A stretch of 64,000 bases of DNA from Pseudomonas mendocina (GTDB lineage: Bacteria > Pseudomonadota > Gammaproteobacteria > Pseudomonadales > Pseudomonadaceae). Within the stretch, counting starts at the first letter, position 1, and each line of letters opens with the position of its first letter. Location: NCBI RefSeq assembly GCF_900636545.1, contig NZ_LR134290.1:744001-808000 (forward strand). The letters run 5' to 3'. Positions 29,201-38,373 of the stretch are shown piece after piece. Position numbers and translations under genes: made by a program. The notes under the pieces are model-generated. The model was not told where the DNA came from. It saw only the letters and a list, made by a program, of their open reading frames with translations, and made no database searches.

Positions 29201-30724
29201 TCAGCGTCCGCGTCTGGAAAAGCAGCCCAGCGCGCGCTCGATGCACTGCACGGTCTTGCCGAAAGCCTGCAGGCTGACGTCATTGAGTGGCTGGCCGCCC
29301 TGGTCGGCCACGACCAGCATTACCACGCGACCATTGCTGGCGAGAGAGCGCAGCAGCAGATGCTCGCTAGGGAACAGGGCCTTTAGGTTGCCCGGCAGCA
29401 AGGCGGAAAACTGCGCGATGTTGCTGGGCGTCATACGCAGTTGGCCTGGCTCGCTGAGCAGTCGTTTCAAGACCTGGCTCTGTGTCGGATCGAGGCTGAG
29501 GCTCGCTGCGCTGGCATCGAGGCCCGCCTGTTGCTGTGTCTGCAGGCGGGTGTGATGACGATCGGCGAGCATCAGCAGGACGCGCTTCAGGCCGCAGGCT
29601 TGCAACGCGTCACGGGCGCATGCGGTCAGTTGCGACACATTGGCGAAGCTACTGGGTTCGGCCAGCAGGCGCGCGCAATGCTGCCGCCAGGCGGCAAGGT
29701 CATCACGTTTGGGCGGAGGTGCAGTGGTGACGGCCGGCTTCAGTCGGTGGGCGTCCCACGGCCAGATCAGTGCCTGGGCCGGATGCCAAAGCGCAGCGTC
29801 ATGGATCAGGCGGGCGCTGCTGACGGCATGCTGGTGTACCTCCTGCTGCAGCTCGCTCAGTGGAATCTGCAGATACAGCCCGGTAAGACGTTGCCAGCGC
29901 AGGCTGTGCGCGGTGTCCCAGGCATGGTGGGCCGACACCGCCAGGCCGTTGGCCAGCAATACGCAATTGCTTGGCTGGGTGAGCCAGTGACGCAGGGGTG
30001 TATCGTCGTCGAGCATCTGCTGTTGATGCAGGGGGTGCTCGTTATCACGGGCGATGTGCAATGCCTTGACCAACTGGCGGCGGTCGCGCTCCAGCAGGCG
30101 ATAGCCGCGCACGATCCACTCCGGCAGGCGCCAGCGTTCAGACAGCTTGACGCACAGCTGGATCAGGCTGACGCCCAGCAGGTCCTTCTCCACTGCCGCC
30201 GGTCGTTCGCCCTTGAGCAGCACCCGCTGTTCCCATGCTTCGAGCAGTTGCGGGTGGGCGCACAGCAGCGGCCAGATCGGTGCAAGAAACAGCAGGCTGC
30301 AGCCATGCAGCTCGTTCCAAAGACGTGCCAGGCGTGCGCCGAACAGGCCACGAGCCTGTTGGCTGGCATGCTGACTGATCAGCAGGATCTGGCGAAACGC
30401 CAGGGGGATTTCGCTCTCGGGCAGCGCCGGTGCCTGATTGAGCAGTGCTTCGCAGCGGCTCAGGCCCAGTCGCGACAGGGCAGTTTCGACGCTTTCGGCC
30501 GGATCGCTGAGGCTGTTGTTCGACTGGTTGGCTTCGCGCAGCACCTGCAGGGCGAAGGACGGGCTCGACTCGATCGCCTCGGCGATCTCGCGCCAGGTTT
30601 TGCGGCTGTCGGCCAGGATGCGACGCAGGCGCAAATGCTGCTGCTGCTCGATTGGCAGTGGCAGCTTGCCCAGTAGTTGCACCCAGGCGTCCAACGTGCG
30701 TGGCAGGGACTTTGACGTCGACAT
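29201..30724 (-). CDS. HDOD-domain signalling protein with C-terminal GAF-like region
   Basis: 507-residue cytoplasmic protein from the ATG at 30724. The HDOD part occupies roughly residues 10-260 (KLPLPIEQQQHLRLRRIL, PSFALQVLREANQSNN, ESVETALSRLGLSRCEALL). HDOD proteins usually act as non-enzymatic signalling scaffolds. The last 170 residues (FANVSQLTACARDALQACG, VLLMLADRHHTRLQ, GRVVMLVVADQGG) resemble a GAF domain. It is divergent from motA and sits next to motility and fimX genes, so a role in surface behaviour is a reasonable inference only. Confidence 0.75.
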   Translation of the reverse strand: MSTSKSLPRTLDAWVQLLGKLPLPIEQQQHLRLRRILADSRKTWREIAEAIESSPSFALQVLREANQSNNSLSDPAESVETALSRLGLSRCEALLNQAPALPESEIPLAFRQILLISQHASQQARGLFGARLARLWNELHGCSLLFLAPIWPLLCAHPQLLEAWEQRVLLKGERPAAVEKDLLGVSLIQLCVKLSERWRLPEWIVRGYRLLERDRRQLVKALHIARDNEHPLHQQQMLDDDTPLRHWLTQPSNCVLLANGLAVSAHHAWDTAHSLRWQRLTGLYLQIPLSELQQEVHQHAVSSARLIHDAALWHPAQALIWPWDAHRLKPAVTTAPPPKRDDLAAWRQHCARLLAEPSSFANVSQLTACARDALQACGLKRVLLMLADRHHTRLQTQQQAGLDASAASLSLDPTQSQVLKRLLSEPGQLRMTPSNIAQFSALLPGNLKALFPSEHLLLRSLASNGRVVMLVVADQGGQPLNDVSLQAFGKTVQCIERALGCFSRRGR

Positions 30725-30762
30725 ATTGGCTCGAGTCGAACTGGCTTTTGACCATAACTGGC

Positions 30763-30789
30763 TATAGTCTGGCGTATAAGTTCCGATAA
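30763..30789 (+). promoter_or_regulatory. Candidate sigma28 (FliA) promoter for motAB
   Basis: TATA at 30763-30766, a 15-base spacer and TCCGATAA at 30782-30789, against the consensus TAAA-N15-GCCGATAA: 3 of 4 and 7 of 8 matches with exact spacing. It lies 55 bp before the motA ATG and precedes a short GGGCT/AGCCC hairpin (30796-30814). Confidence 0.6.
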
Positions 30790-30843
30790 TTAGAAGGGCT
30801 GTTTTTAATAGCCCATCCTCTAGGCTCTGCAAGCGTTTCTTTC

Positions 30844-31695
30844 ATGGCAAAAATCATAGGCATCATTGTCGTATTCGGCTGCGTCTTCGGCGGGTTCATG
30901 CTCTCGGGCGGGAAGCTGATGGCATTGGTCCATCCCTTCGAAGTTATGATCATTGGCGGCGCAGCGCTGGGCGCATTCCTGCAGGCCAACCCGGGCAGTA
31001 TGTTCATGACCGTGTTCAAGAAGTCGCTGAGCATGTTCGGCAGCCGCTTCACCCATGCCTACTACCTGGAAGTGCTCAAGCTGCTGTACGAGATCCTCAA
31101 CAAGAGTCGTCGCGAGGGCATGATGGCCATCGAGGCCGATGTCGAGGACCCCAACGCCAGCCCGATCTTCAGCAAGTACCCCGGAGTCCTCAAGGACGCG
31201 CGCATGACGGCGTTCATCTGTGACTACCTGCGCATCATGTCCTCCGGGAACATGGCCCCGCACGAGCTCGAAGGGTTGTTCGACATGGAGCTGGCCAGTC
31301 TCAAGGAGGAAGTGGAGCACCCTGCGCACGCGGTGGCCAAGGTCGCCGACGGCATGCCGGCCATGGGTATCGTTGCCGCGGTATTGGGCATCGTGATCAC
31401 CATGTCGATTCTGGCCGAGGCGGACAACGCCCAGATTGGTGAGAAGGTGGGTACGGCGCTGGTCGGTACCTTCCTCGGCATTCTCGCTTCCTACGGCTTC
31501 TTCGGCCCGCTTTCCGGCGCGCTGGAGCATGACGCCAAGGAAGAGCTGAACCTCTATGAGGCGATCAAGGCGACGCTGGTCGCTTCCGCTTCGGGCATGC
31601 CGCCGACCCTGGCTGTCGAGTTCGGACGCAAGGTGCTGTATCCGGCGCATCGCCCGAGCTTCAGCGAGCTCGAGCAGGCCATGCGCGGCAACTAA
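30844..31695 (+). CDS. motA: Flagellar motor stator protein MotA
   Basis: Inner-membrane subunit of the proton-driven flagellar stator with MotB. 283 residues, the normal length, with four membrane helices (about 5-25, 35-50, 170-190, 202-220) and the cytoplasmic loop that contacts FliG. The conserved helix 3 stretch is MPAMGIVAAVLGIVITMS, containing the functional Pro. motB follows after 3 bases. A sigma28-like site lies upstream. By length, family pattern and context it is the MotA rather than the MotC type. Confidence 0.97.
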   Translation: MAKIIGIIVVFGCVFGGFMLSGGKLMALVHPFEVMIIGGAALGAFLQANPGSMFMTVFKKSLSMFGSRFTHAYYLEVLKLLYEILNKSRREGMMAIEADVEDPNASPIFSKYPGVLKDARMTAFICDYLRIMSSGNMAPHELEGLFDMELASLKEEVEHPAHAVAKVADGMPAMGIVAAVLGIVITMSILAEADNAQIGEKVGTALVGTFLGILASYGFFGPLSGALEHDAKEELNLYEAIKATLVASASGMPPTLAVEFGRKVLYPAHRPSFSELEQAMRGN

Positions 31696-31698
31696 GCC

Positions 31699-32703
31699 AT
31701 GGAAAATAACCAACCCATCATCGTCAAGCGGGTCAAGAAGGCTGCGGGCGGGCACCATGGTGGCGCCTGGAAGATCGCTTTTGCCGACTTCGCGACCGCC
31801 ATGATGGCGTTCTTTCTGGTGATGTGGCTGATGTCATCGGCCACGCCGGAGCAAAAACGCGCGATCTCCGGTTACTTCCAGGACCCCATCGGCTTTACCG
31901 AAAGTGCCAGCCCCTACGCCATCGACCTGGGTGGGACGCCGACGCCGGCACCGGAGCGTACGCTCAATCCGGATGTTTCCGAGACGCCGGAGAGTCAGCC
32001 GGACGAGACGGGCGTCAGCACCGATCAGATCGAGACCCTGGCCGAGAAGATGGAGCAGGAGCGCCTGGAGCTGCTGTTGCAGGAATTGCAGAACAAGGTC
32101 GAGGAAAACCCCGAGCTGCAGCGTTTCAAGGATCAGATCCTGTTCGAGATCACCCAGGATGGCTTGCGCATTCAGATCATGGATGCCGAGAACCGGCCGA
32201 TGTTCGCCCTTGGCAGTGCAGAGCTGCAGCCCTACTTCGAAGACATCCTGCTGGCGATGGCCGACACCATTCGAGCGGTGCCGAACAAGATCAGCATCAG
32301 CGGCCATACCGATGCCAAGCCCTTCGCCGGGCGGGGTGATTTCGGCAACTGGGAGCTGTCATCCAACCGCGCCAATGCCGCAAGGCGCACGCTGGTGGCC
32401 GGTGGATATCCGGACGAGCAGGTGGCGCGGGTGGTCGGATACGCCTCGTCGGCGTTGTTCGACCGAGCGGACCCGTTCAATCCCGTCAATCGACGCATCG
32501 ATATCGTCGTACTGACCAAGAAAGCGCAGCGTGCGATCGAGGGCGCGCAGGGCGCCGGTGCCGAGCCGGCAGCCCAAGAGCAGGCGCCTGCCGGAGCCCC
32601 ACCAGCGCCGCCCGCTGATGCGTTACCAGCCGATCAGTTGCGTGAACGGCTGAACATCTTCGAGAGTGGTGGCAGCCCGCTCGACCAGCTGAACAATCAG
32701 TAA
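31699..32703 (+). CDS. motB: Flagellar motor stator protein MotB
   Basis: Stator partner of MotA that anchors to peptidoglycan. 334 residues. The single membrane helix carries the proton-binding Asp in [19 protein letters not shown]. The periplasmic OmpA/MotB peptidoglycan-binding domain covers about 150-275 ([43 protein letters not shown]). A Pro/Ala-rich tail follows. The stop codon region overlaps the convergent rsgA 3' end by 7 bases. Confidence 0.97.
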   Translation: MENNQPIIVKRVKKAAGGHHGGAWKIAFADFATAMMAFFLVMWLMSSATPEQKRAISGYFQDPIGFTESASPYAIDLGGTPTPAPERTLNPDVSETPESQPDETGVSTDQIETLAEKMEQERLELLLQELQNKVEENPELQRFKDQILFEITQDGLRIQIMDAENRPMFALGSAELQPYFEDILLAMADTIRAVPNKISISGHTDAKPFAGRGDFGNWELSSNRANAARRTLVAGGYPDEQVARVVGYASSALFDRADPFNPVNRRIDIVVLTKKAQRAIEGAQGAGAEPAAQEQAPAGAPPAPPADALPADQLRERLNIFESGGSPLDQLNNQ

Positions 32704-33728
32704 TCGTCTTCCGGTAGGCTGGCAATGATGTGCCGGTAGCTGGCCATGCGTTGTGGCTGTACGCGACCGTCCTCCAGGGCCTGCAGCAATGCGCAGCCTG
32801 GCTCGCGGTCGTGCTTGCAGTCACGAAAGCGGCAGCGGCCGAGCAGGTCATGGAATTCGATGAAGCCTGCCTCCACGTCGTCGCGGCTGACATGGCCCAG
32901 GCCGAATTCCCTGATACCGGGTGAGTCGATCAGCTGACCGCCACCGGGGAAGTGGAACAGCCGCGCGGTGGTGGTGGTGTGCGTGCCCTTGCCGGTCAGT
33001 TCCGACAGCGCGCCGACGCGGGTATCCACGCCAGGCAGCAGGCCGTTGACCAAGGATGATTTGCCGACCCCGGACTGGCCGACGAATACGCTGACGTGGC
33101 CATCCAGGCGCTTTCTCAGTTGTTCCATGCCATCGCCCTGATGGGCCGAGACTTCCAGCAGTGGATACTCCAGCTGTCGATAAACCTTGAGCAGGGCGTC
33201 CAGCACCACCTGGTTCTGTTCGTCGATCAGATCGGCTTTGTTCAGCAGCAGCAGCGGAGGAATGCCGGCATGCTCGGCGGCTACCAGATAGCGGTCGATC
33301 AGGTTGGCGTGGGGTTCGGGCAAGGGGGCGAAGACGATGACGATCTGGTCGACGTTGGCCGCCACCGGCTTGAGCTGACCGCGCATGTCGGGGCGGCACA
33401 GTTCGCTGTTGCGCGGCAGTTGCGCGACGATCACGCCGTCGCCCTGGTTGCCGGGGCGCCAGACCACCTGATCACCCGTGACCAATGGCGGCAGGTTGGC
33501 GCGCAGGTGGCAGCGAAACACCTGGCCGGCCAGTTCGCCCTGCAGACCTTCGATTTCCACCTGTACGCCAAAGTGAGCGATCACCAGGCCGGTCTGCTCC
33601 GGGCCCAGGTCGCCGCCTTCCAGTGCTTCCACGGCTCGTGATTCGCGCTTGGCCGCGCGGGCGGCGCGTTCGCCTTGAATCTTTTCGATGCGCCAGCTCT
33701 GGCGGCGGTTGAGTTGGCGTTTGGCCAT
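32697..33728 (-). CDS. rsgA: Ribosome small-subunit GTPase RsgA
   Basis: Circularly permuted GTPase that helps late 30S maturation and releases RbfA. 343 residues. An N-terminal OB fold (about 60-120) is followed by the G motifs in permuted order: [11 protein letters not shown] (G4), [17 protein letters not shown] (G1), HTTTTARLF (G2) and DSPGIREF (G3). The C-terminal zinc domain has [16 protein letters not shown]. The 3' end overlaps motB's, with no room for a separate terminator. Confidence 0.97.
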   Translation of the reverse strand: MAKRQLNRRQSWRIEKIQGERAARAAKRESRAVEALEGGDLGPEQTGLVIAHFGVQVEIEGLQGELAGQVFRCHLRANLPPLVTGDQVVWRPGNQGDGVIVAQLPRNSELCRPDMRGQLKPVAANVDQIVIVFAPLPEPHANLIDRYLVAAEHAGIPPLLLLNKADLIDEQNQVVLDALLKVYRQLEYPLLEVSAHQGDGMEQLRKRLDGHVSVFVGQSGVGKSSLVNGLLPGVDTRVGALSELTGKGTHTTTTARLFHFPGGGQLIDSPGIREFGLGHVSRDDVEAGFIEFHDLLGRCRFRDCKHDREPGCALLQALEDGRVQPQRMASYRHIIASLPEDDY

Positions 33729-33816
33729 GAAACATCCGGGTGTGGTGGAGTGTTGATCGCGGCGAGTTTAGCATGAGCGCTCGGTGGTCATTCGGCTGCC
33801 GGAGGCGGGGGCGGGA

Positions 33817-34626
33817 ATGACGACTGACGGGGAAAGAACGGTGTTGCGGCTGCCTGTGTTGCGCGCGCTCCTGGCGCAGGGCGTGGCCGTTGCGTTGGTG
33901 GTGGTGCTGGTGTACCTGCTGGCACTGTTGCCCTGGCGCATGTCGCTGTTTTCCGTGGCGTTGCTGCAGGGTGTGCTGGCCGCTGCAATAGGCTGGCGCC
34001 TGGGGCTGTCGCGTTGGTGGCTGTGGATCAACCTGGCATTCCTGCCGACGCTGTTGCTGGTACAGCGCGCCGACTTGCCGGCCTGGCTGTTCCTGCTGGG
34101 CTTCGTGCTGTTGCTGCTGATCAACTGGAACAGCCTGCGTGAGCAGGTGCCGCTCTACTTGAGCGGGCGCAAGGCGCAACAACGCCTGCAACAATGCCTG
34201 AGTGAATTGGAGCAGCCGATGCGTTTCGTCGACCTTGGCTGTGGTACGGCGGGCGCCCTGTTGGGGTTGGCCCGGCAGTTTCCGCGTGGGCAGTTCGTCG
34301 GTGTGGAAACGGCGCCGCTGCTCTTCCTTCTCGCCTGGCTGCGCTGCCTGTTTCAGGAAAATTGCAGCATTCGCTATCGCAGCCTGTGGCAGGTCGATCT
34401 CGGCGAGTTCGACGTCGTGTACTGCTTCCTGTCCCCCGTGCCCATGCCTCGCCTGTGGGCCAAGGCGCAAGCGGAGATGCATGCCGGTAGCTGGCTGGTC
34501 AGCAATACCTTCGACATTCCCGGTGTGCCAGCTGATCGGCTGCTCGAGGTCAACGAGGGGCGGCAAACCTCGCTGTTTCTCTGGCGGATCAAGGACGCGC
34601 CGATATCCGCTAGAATTGGCCCCTGA
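33817..34626 (+). CDS. Membrane-anchored class I SAM-dependent methyltransferase-like protein
   Basis: 269 residues from the ATG at 33817; a GTG at 33841 with GGGGA seven bases ahead is an equally possible start. The N-terminal ~105 residues hold about four hydrophobic helices ([59 protein letters not shown]). The C-terminal half is a Rossmann-like methyltransferase with the SAM motif [18 protein letters not shown], motif [12 protein letters not shown] and [16 protein letters not shown]. The combination suggests a substrate in or near the membrane; it is not known. It lies 16 bases upstream of orn and is probably co-transcribed with it. Confidence 0.75.
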   Translation: MTTDGERTVLRLPVLRALLAQGVAVALVVVLVYLLALLPWRMSLFSVALLQGVLAAAIGWRLGLSRWWLWINLAFLPTLLLVQRADLPAWLFLLGFVLLLLINWNSLREQVPLYLSGRKAQQRLQQCLSELEQPMRFVDLGCGTAGALLGLARQFPRGQFVGVETAPLLFLLAWLRCLFQENCSIRYRSLWQVDLGEFDVVYCFLSPVPMPRLWAKAQAEMHAGSWLVSNTFDIPGVPADRLLEVNEGRQTSLFLWRIKDAPISARIGP

Positions 34627-34642
34627 GCCAAGGAGCCTAACC

Positions 34643-35185
34643 ATGCAAAATCCCAACAACCTGATCTGGATCGATCTGGAAATGACCGGCCTGGAGCCGG
34701 AGCGCGATGTGATCATCGAGATGGCCACCATCGTTACCGATAGCGAACTGAGCGTCCTAGCCGAAGGCCCGGTTATCGCCATCCACCAGAGCGAAGAGGC
34801 CCTGGCAGGCATGGACGAATGGAACACCCGTACCCATGGCCAGAGCGGTCTGACCCAGCGCGTGCGCGAGAGCCGGATCGATACGGCGGCGGCCGAAGCA
34901 CAGACCATCGCCTTTCTCGAGCAGTGGGTGCCGAAGGGCAAGTCGCCGATCTGTGGCAACAGCATCGGCCAGGATCGTCGCTTCCTCTACAAGTACATGC
35001 CGGCTTTGGAGGCCTACTTCCATTACCGCTATCTGGACGTCTCGACGCTGAAAATCCTCGCCGGCATGTGGGCGCCGGAGGTCAAGGACAGCTTCCAGAA
35101 AACCGCCACGCACCAGGCGCTGGACGACATCCGTGAATCCATCGCCGAGCTGCGCCACTATCGCGAGCATTTCCTCAAGGTCTAA
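34643..35185 (+). CDS. orn: Oligoribonuclease
   Basis: Degrades RNA dinucleotides, including pGpG from c-di-GMP breakdown, to mononucleotides in the cytoplasm. 180 residues from the ATG at 34643 with AAGGAG eight bases upstream. The DEDDh exonuclease motifs are complete: [12 protein letters not shown] (first Asp and Glu), [11 protein letters not shown] (Asp) and [12 protein letters not shown] (His and Asp). A Pseudomonas with several c-di-GMP proteins nearby (FimX, GGDEF) needs this enzyme for signal clearance. Confidence 0.97.
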   Translation: MQNPNNLIWIDLEMTGLEPERDVIIEMATIVTDSELSVLAEGPVIAIHQSEEALAGMDEWNTRTHGQSGLTQRVRESRIDTAAAEAQTIAFLEQWVPKGKSPICGNSIGQDRRFLYKYMPALEAYFHYRYLDVSTLKILAGMWAPEVKDSFQKTATHQALDDIRESIAELRHYREHFLKV

Positions 35186-35189
35186 AAGC

Positions 35190-35213
35190 GGCTGCAGGCC
35201 GCACGCTGCAGGC
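35190..35213. repeat. Short palindromic repeat after orn
   Basis: GCGGC-TGCAG-GCCGC is followed at once by a second CTGCAGGC, giving a small inverted plus direct repeat in the 85-bp gap between convergent orn and queG. It may serve as a weak hairpin; no T-tract follows. Confidence 0.35.
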
Positions 35214-35270
35214 TCAGAGCAAGAGTGGCAAGGCTCTGCGCTCATCTTCACGCTGACAGCCTGTCGCCTG

Positions 35271-36335
35271 CTAAAGGACGCCGTGTCGCTCCAAGGCCCA
35301 CTGCACATGCTCGCGCACCAGCTCCGACGGGTGTTCGCGGCGCGCCTGCAGGGCTTGCAGCACCGGGATGGTCGAGGGCGCATTGCCCAGGCCGACCGCC
35401 AGATTGCGCAGCCAGCGCTCATAGCCGGCACGGCGTAGCGGCGAGCCCTCGGTGCGGCTGAGAAACTCCTCCTCCGTCCACATGAACAGCTCGGCCAGAG
35501 CGCTGTTGTCCAGGCCGTGGCGTGGCTGGAAGTCGCCCTGCTCGGTGGGGCGGGCGAAGCGATTCCAGGGGCAGACGATCTGGCAGTCGTCGCAGCCGAA
35601 AACCCGGTTGCCGATGGGCGCGCGCAGTTCCACCGGGATCGAGCCTTTCAGTTCGATGGTCAGGTAGGAGATGCAGCGCCGCGCATCCAGCTGGTAAGGG
35701 CCGGCGAAAGCGGCGGTGGGGCAGATGTCCATGCAGGCGCTGCAACGCCCGCAGTGCTCGCTGCCATGCGGCGCATCGATCGGCAGCGGCAGATCGACGA
35801 ATAGCTCGCCGAGAAAGAAATAGCTACCGGCCTTGCGATTGAGCACCAGAGTGTTCTTGCCAATCCAGCCCAGCCCGGCCTTCTCGGCGATGGCCTTTTC
35901 CAGTACTGGTGCGCTGTCGACGAAGGCGCGGTAACCGAACGGGCCGATCTGCTGCTGAATGCGCTCGGCCAGTTGTTGCAGGCGTTTGCGGATCAGTTTG
36001 TGGTAGTCGCGGCCCAGGGCGTAGCGCGACACGTAGGCCTGTTCCGGCTCGCTCAGGCGTTGGGCCATCTGCGTATCGCCAGGCAGATAGTCCATGCGCA
36101 GCGACACCACACGCAGCGTGCCGGGTACCAGCTCCTGCGGACGCGAGCGCTTGTCACCGTGGGCGGCCATGTAGTCCATTTCGCCTTGATAGCCCGCTGC
36201 GAGCCAGCGTTTGAGGTGCGCCTCGTGCTCGCCCAGTTCGACATCGGTGATGCCGACCTGCTGGAAACCCAGCTCACGCCCCCAGTCCTTGATGGACAGG
36301 GCCAGGGCGTCGAGATCGAGGGGGTGGTCGGACAT
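35271..36335 (-). CDS. queG: Epoxyqueuosine reductase QueG
   Basis: Cobalamin- and iron-sulfur-dependent enzyme that reduces epoxyqueuosine to queuosine in tRNA wobble position 34. 354 residues from the ATG at 36335. Two ferredoxin-type clusters are visible, CGRCSACMDICP and CDDCQIVCPWN. The catalytic region YRAFVDSAPVLEKAIAEKAG is present. HEAT-like repeats occupy the last 60 residues, as in other QueG. It is divergent from nnr across a 61-bp gap. Confidence 0.96.
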   Translation of the reverse strand: MSDHPLDLDALALSIKDWGRELGFQQVGITDVELGEHEAHLKRWLAAGYQGEMDYMAAHGDKRSRPQELVPGTLRVVSLRMDYLPGDTQMAQRLSEPEQAYVSRYALGRDYHKLIRKRLQQLAERIQQQIGPFGYRAFVDSAPVLEKAIAEKAGLGWIGKNTLVLNRKAGSYFFLGELFVDLPLPIDAPHGSEHCGRCSACMDICPTAAFAGPYQLDARRCISYLTIELKGSIPVELRAPIGNRVFGCDDCQIVCPWNRFARPTEQGDFQPRHGLDNSALAELFMWTEEEFLSRTEGSPLRRAGYERWLRNLAVGLGNAPSTIPVLQALQARREHPSELVREHVQWALERHGVL

Positions 36336-36396
36336 GGGGCGGGCGCAGGCGGTGGAGGTGGGTATAATTCTGCCAGACATCCGTCGCGAGCGAGCC

Positions 36397-37896
36397 ATGC
36401 ATTCACTTTCCGTGTCTTTACCTTTGAGCCTGCACAGCGCCGAACAGGTGCGCGCACTCGATGCGCAACTGATCGCCGCCGGCACGCCGGGTTTCGAGCT
36501 GATGCAGCGTGCCGCCCATGCTGCCTGGCGTGCCTTGCGCCGTCGCTGGCCGGAGGCGGGCGAAATCACCGTTCTGGCCGGGCGCGGCAACAATGCCGGT
36601 GATGGTTATCTGGTCGCTGCCCTGGCGCAGCGTGCTGGTTGGCGTGTGCGGGTCTTGGCCGTCGGCGATTCTGCCGCACTGGTTGGCGACGCCGCCCTGG
36701 CCTGCGCCGAGGCCCGGCAGGCAGGTGTGGATATTCTGACCTGGGGCGAGTGCGCGCCTTTGGCTGGTGTCGTGGTCGATGCCTTGCTTGGCACGGGGCT
36801 TACCGGCGCGGTGCGTGAGCCCTACGCCCAGGCGATCCGCATTCTCAACCAGAGTGGTCTGCCGGTGCTCGCGGTAGATATTCCGTCTGGTTTGCAGGCC
36901 GACAATGGTGCACGGTTGGGTGTGGCAGTACGCGCCGACCTGACCGTGACCTTCATCGCGCTCAAGCTCGGCCTTTTCACGGGCCTGGGTCCTGAATTGT
37001 GTGGCGAGCTGCAGTTCGATGACCTGCAGGGTGATGCGCAATTGCTGGCAACTGCTCCCTGCGTCGCACAATTGCTCGATCCCGCTAACCTGCCGCGGCT
37101 TACGGCCCGCTCGCCGGTGGCGCACAAGGGACAATTCGGCCACCTGTTGGTGATCGGCGGCGATCTGGGCATGGGCGGCGCTGCGCTGCTCAGTGCCGAC
37201 AGCGCCCTGCGAGCCGGCGCCGGCCTGGTGTCGTTGGCGACGCGTGCCGAGCACGTCACGGCGGCCCTGGTGCGGCGGCCTGAAATCATGTGTACCGCTG
37301 TGGCCTCGGCCAATCAGTTGCTGGCGCTGGTCGAGCGCGCCGATGTCTGCGTGGTCGGGCCTGGTATGGGGCAGGGCACTTGGGGGCGTAGCCTGTTGTC
37401 TGGCGTAGCGGGGATCGACCAACCACAAGTGTGGGATGCCGACGCGCTGAATCTGCTCGCAACCGGCCAGTTCGCTGCGCCACGTCACGGCGTGCTGACG
37501 CCGCATCCAGGCGAGGCGGCGCGCTTGTTGGGCATCGATACGGCAGCGCTGCAGGCGGACCGGCCAGCGGCAGCTCGGGCTCTGGCGCAGCGTTTCGGTC
37601 TGGTCGTGGTGCTCAAGGGGGCTGGCAGTCTGATTGCCGCACCGGATGGGCGTCTGGCGTTGTGCGTTCGCGGTCACCCGGCAATGGCTGGCGCAGGCTT
37701 GGGCGATGTCCTGGCCGGGTTGATCGGTGCGCTTTTGGCGCAGGGCATGGCGGCCTATGATGCCGCCTGCCTGGGAGTGTGGTTGCACGCACGCGCTGGT
37801 GAAGTGCTGGCCGTGCAGGGGCGCGGGCTGGCTGCTGGTGATCTGCCCGGCGCCATTCGTCAGGTACTGGAGGAGTTGTGTCCTTGCGTGAAGTGA
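36397..37896 (+). CDS. nnr: Bifunctional NAD(P)H-hydrate epimerase / ADP-dependent dehydratase
   Basis: Repairs hydrated NADH and NADPH. 499 residues from the ATG at 36397. The N-terminal YjeF epimerase domain (about 1-215) has VLAGRGNNAGDGYLVAA and VVDALLGTGL. The C-terminal ribokinase-like dehydratase domain (about 225-499) has GHLLVIGGDLGMGGAALL, VLTPHPGEAARLLG and AGLGDVLAGLIGALLAQG, where the Asp is the likely catalytic residue. It heads the superoperon nnr-tsaE-amiB-mutL-miaA-hfq-hflX and overlaps tsaE by 19 bases. Confidence 0.95.
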   Translation: MHSLSVSLPLSLHSAEQVRALDAQLIAAGTPGFELMQRAAHAAWRALRRRWPEAGEITVLAGRGNNAGDGYLVAALAQRAGWRVRVLAVGDSAALVGDAALACAEARQAGVDILTWGECAPLAGVVVDALLGTGLTGAVREPYAQAIRILNQSGLPVLAVDIPSGLQADNGARLGVAVRADLTVTFIALKLGLFTGLGPELCGELQFDDLQGDAQLLATAPCVAQLLDPANLPRLTARSPVAHKGQFGHLLVIGGDLGMGGAALLSADSALRAGAGLVSLATRAEHVTAALVRRPEIMCTAVASANQLLALVERADVCVVGPGMGQGTWGRSLLSGVAGIDQPQVWDADALNLLATGQFAAPRHGVLTPHPGEAARLLGIDTAALQADRPAAARALAQRFGLVVVLKGAGSLIAAPDGRLALCVRGHPAMAGAGLGDVLAGLIGALLAQGMAAYDAACLGVWLHARAGEVLAVQGRGLAAGDLPGAIRQVLEELCPCVK

Positions 37897-38351
37897 AACT
37901 TGAGGCTGCCGATGAGGCTGCCATGCTGGCGTTGGGCGCCTCGATCGCCAAAGTCAGCGGTGGCGTGGGCACCATCTATCTGCACGGGGATCTGGGGGCC
38001 GGTAAAACCACCCTGTCACGCGGCATTCTGCGCGGCCTGGGCCATGCCGGGGCGGTCAAAAGCCCGACCTTCACATTGGTCGAACCTTACGAAATCGGTG
38101 ATGTGCACGCCTTTCATTTCGACCTCTATCGCCTGGTCGATCCTGAGGAGCTGGAGTTTCTAGGCATTCGCGACTACTTCGAGGGGAACGCCTTGTGTCT
38201 GATCGAATGGCCGCAGCGCGGCGAGGGCGTTTTGCCAAAGCCCGACCTTGACATTACCATTAGCCCCCAAGCGAGCGGCCGTTCGCTGTTGCTGCAGGGG
38301 CATGGGGCTCGAGGGGAGGCCTGGTGCAAGGCCCTGAGCGGCAAGCAATGA
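37878..38351 (+). CDS. tsaE: tRNA threonylcarbamoyladenosine biosynthesis ATPase TsaE
   Basis: ATPase that supports the TsaB-TsaD complex making t6A37 in ANN-decoding tRNAs. 157 residues from a GTG at 37878, inside the end of nnr. Walker A is HGDLGAGKTTLSRGIL; the conserved switch regions SPTFTLVEPYE, HFDLYRLVDPEELEFLG and CLIEWPQRG are all present. The 19-base overlap with nnr suggests coupled translation. Confidence 0.96.
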   Translation: MSLREVKLEAADEAAMLALGASIAKVSGGVGTIYLHGDLGAGKTTLSRGILRGLGHAGAVKSPTFTLVEPYEIGDVHAFHFDLYRLVDPEELEFLGIRDYFEGNALCLIEWPQRGEGVLPKPDLDITISPQASGRSLLLQGHGARGEAWCKALSGKQ

Positions 38352-38373
38352 ATAAGACGTGATGGGGTTGGTT

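Noticed and set aside
36363..36368. TATAAT before nnr as a sigma70 promoter
   Set aside because: The -10 is perfect but no acceptable -35 or extended -10 was found at proper spacing, so it was not listed.
38352..38373. Separate promoter for amiB
   Set aside because: The gap is too short and lacks promoter elements; amiB is read from the upstream operon.
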